A stretch of 12,905 bases of DNA from an uncultured Clostridia bacterium (GTDB taxonomy: Bacteria; Bacillota; Clostridia; Christensenellales; CAG-917). The notes under the pieces are model-generated. The model was not told the origin of the DNA. It was given only the letters and a program-made list of their open reading frames with translations, and searched no databases. Within the stretch, counting starts at the first letter, position 1; the number at the start of each line of letters is the position of its first letter. Shown in pieces: positions 12,194-12,905 of the stretch. The DNA lies in assembly GCA_947589635.1 (NCBI GenBank), contig CANQCC010000033.1, positions 1-12,905 on the forward strand, in the 5' to 3' direction. A program made the translations under genes and the position numbers.

Positions 12194-12905
12194 CTACGCC
12201 TCTGAAGCGGACCCGCCGTCCTCTTCTACAGCCTCGTCCGCATGTCCAACTTGTCCGCCGTCCTCTGCATGCTCGCAGGACGGGACGTCTTCTGCATGCT
12301 CGCCGCTCTCAAGGTCATCGCGTTCGCCGTCTGCGACCTTTGTCATACCATCGCTTTCGGAGTCCGCCGCGCTTTGCATATCCTCGTTGCCGTCCGAAGA
12401 GGTCACTGTCGCATTCTCGGCGCCATCCGAAGAGGCGTCTGTCGCGTTCTCATCCGGCACAGCAGTAAATGTGTATGTGTTTGGCGATTGCATCATGGGA
12501 TTGAGGTTTATCGGCGCGTCAAGAGGGTCCTCGCCCTGTTCCTGCGCCTTGCCCGCCTGCTCTTCCTTGAATTTTTTGGCGTTCTTACGCCCTTCGGTGA
12601 CAAGCATAACGATAAGCACTATGACCAGCATGACCGCGCCCACGCACACAAAGGCGTCCGCGACGTTGCATATCGCAAAGTTATCCAAAAACGCGTAGTC
12701 TATAAAGTCGCGCACGTAATTGAGCCCTATCCTGTCCACAAGGTTGCCTATTCCGCCGCCGAGGATGATTAGTAGAGATGCGCGCAGCCACTCGTTCTGC
12801 TTTTGTGCGAATATAAGGTAAATAAGCACGCCCGTCAGCACTATGAAAGTCACGACGGTAAGCGCCGTCGTATTGCCCGCAAACATGCCGAATCCCGCGC
12901 CCGTG
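12194..12905 (-). CDS. lspA: Lipoprotein signal peptidase LspA, N-terminus cut by the window edge, with a long acidic C-terminal tail
   Basis: LspA is the membrane aspartyl protease that removes signal peptides from prolipoproteins. The visible part begins at TGAGFGMFAGN, just after the conserved Asn of the NTGAAFG motif, so roughly the first 40-50 residues lie outside. Both catalytic aspartates are present, in GGGIGNLVDRI and CNVADAF, with three hydrophobic segments. After the last membrane helix a hydrophilic tail of about 134 residues follows (12197-12598), beginning TEGRKNAKKFKEEQ and then strongly acidic. Ordinary LspA ends a few residues after that helix. The tail holds internal repeats: two 11-residue units (ENATDASSDGA, ENATVTSSDGN) and three 9-residue units with EHAED, EHAED and GHADE. 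It is followed within 4 bases by rluD. Confidence 0.93.
   Translation of the reverse strand, partial: TGAGFGMFAGNTTALTVVTFIVLTGVLIYLIFAQKQNEWLRASLLIILGGGIGNLVDRIGLNYVRDFIDYAFLDNFAICNVADAFVCVGAVMLVIVLIVMLVTEGRKNAKKFKEEQAGKAQEQGEDPLDAPINLNPMMQSPNTYTFTAVPDENATDASSDGAENATVTSSDGNEDMQSAADSESDGMTKVADGERDDLESGEHAEDVPSCEHAEDGGQVGHADEAVEEDGGSASEA
12264..12303 (-). repeat. 27-bp period repeat in the lspA tail
   Basis: TCTGCATGCTCGC occurs at 12264-12276 and again at 12291-12303, exactly 27 bp apart, which equals the 9-residue EHAED period of the protein. A diverged third unit encodes GHADE just to the left. Confidence 0.75.
12390..12452 (-). repeat. 33-bp period repeat in the lspA tail
   Basis: Two copies of about 29 bp, starting at 12390 and 12423, share TCCGAAGAGG and CTGTCGC with a few substitutions. 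They encode the two ENAT-SSDG units. Exact 33-bp spacing suggests an in-frame tandem duplication. Confidence 0.7.

Noticed and set aside
1..12905. Search for CRISPR arrays, tRNA or rRNA genes, insertion sequences, phage genes, toxin-antitoxin or other defence modules
   Set aside because: No regularly spaced repeats, cloverleaf-like segments, transposase or integrase motifs, or defence-type domains were seen in any plausible frame. The window is conserved core genome, so I do not claim a new multi-gene system.

Overview
The window looks like chromosomal core sequence from a spore-forming or spore-related member of the Bacillota, class Clostridia, probably an uncultured gut-type lineage (the lineage is inference). 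Three gene blocks arranged as in low-GC Gram-positives support this: mraZ-rsmH-(ftsL position)-PBP, tig-clpP-clpX-engB, and lspA-rluD. Housekeeping promoters match the SigA consensus closely, stop codons are standard, and base composition is balanced to slightly GC-rich.

Layout, left to right. Positions 1-2550 hold the start of the division and cell-wall (dcw) cluster on the minus strand. It runs mraZ, rsmH, a membrane protein in the ftsL slot, and the N-terminus of a class B penicillin-binding protein that continues past the left edge. A consensus SigA promoter (TTGACA, 17 bp, TATAAT) with two 10-bp-spaced TGGGN repeats, the MraZ box, lies at 2582-2633. Divergent from it is a 209-residue cysteine-containing protein (2883-3512) that may be a spore-surface protein. 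A 565-bp stretch with no convincing gene but several inverted repeats follows (3513-4077). A plus-strand COG1768-type metallophosphoesterase (4078-4842) ends at a strong bidirectional terminator. From 4945 to 9042 the minus strand carries tig-clpP-clpX-engB, the protein folding and degradation operon, driven by a promoter at 9091-9119. Divergent from it, on the plus strand, are rqcH (ribosome quality control) and a translationally coupled 119-residue protein of unknown function (9176-11211). These converge on an lspA-rluD minus-strand operon that enters from the right edge, and each side has its own terminator.

The genes form a growth and proteostasis neighbourhood: septal wall synthesis and 16S rRNA methylation; co-translational folding (trigger factor), ClpXP proteolysis and ribosome assembly (EngB); rescue of stalled ribosomes (RqcH); lipoprotein maturation and rRNA pseudouridylation.

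I found no mobile element, CRISPR array, tRNA, rRNA or defence system, and no clear new multi-gene system. The less ordinary signals are these: two plus-strand genes whose promoters predict leaderless mRNAs; hairpins placed directly against the SD-less starts of the PBP and engB genes; an ftsL-position protein with inverted proportions and no extracellular coiled coil; long charged repeat-containing tails on LspA and trigger factor; the small gene coupled to rqcH; and a structured, apparently gene-free segment carrying a near-perfect 18-bp direct repeat.
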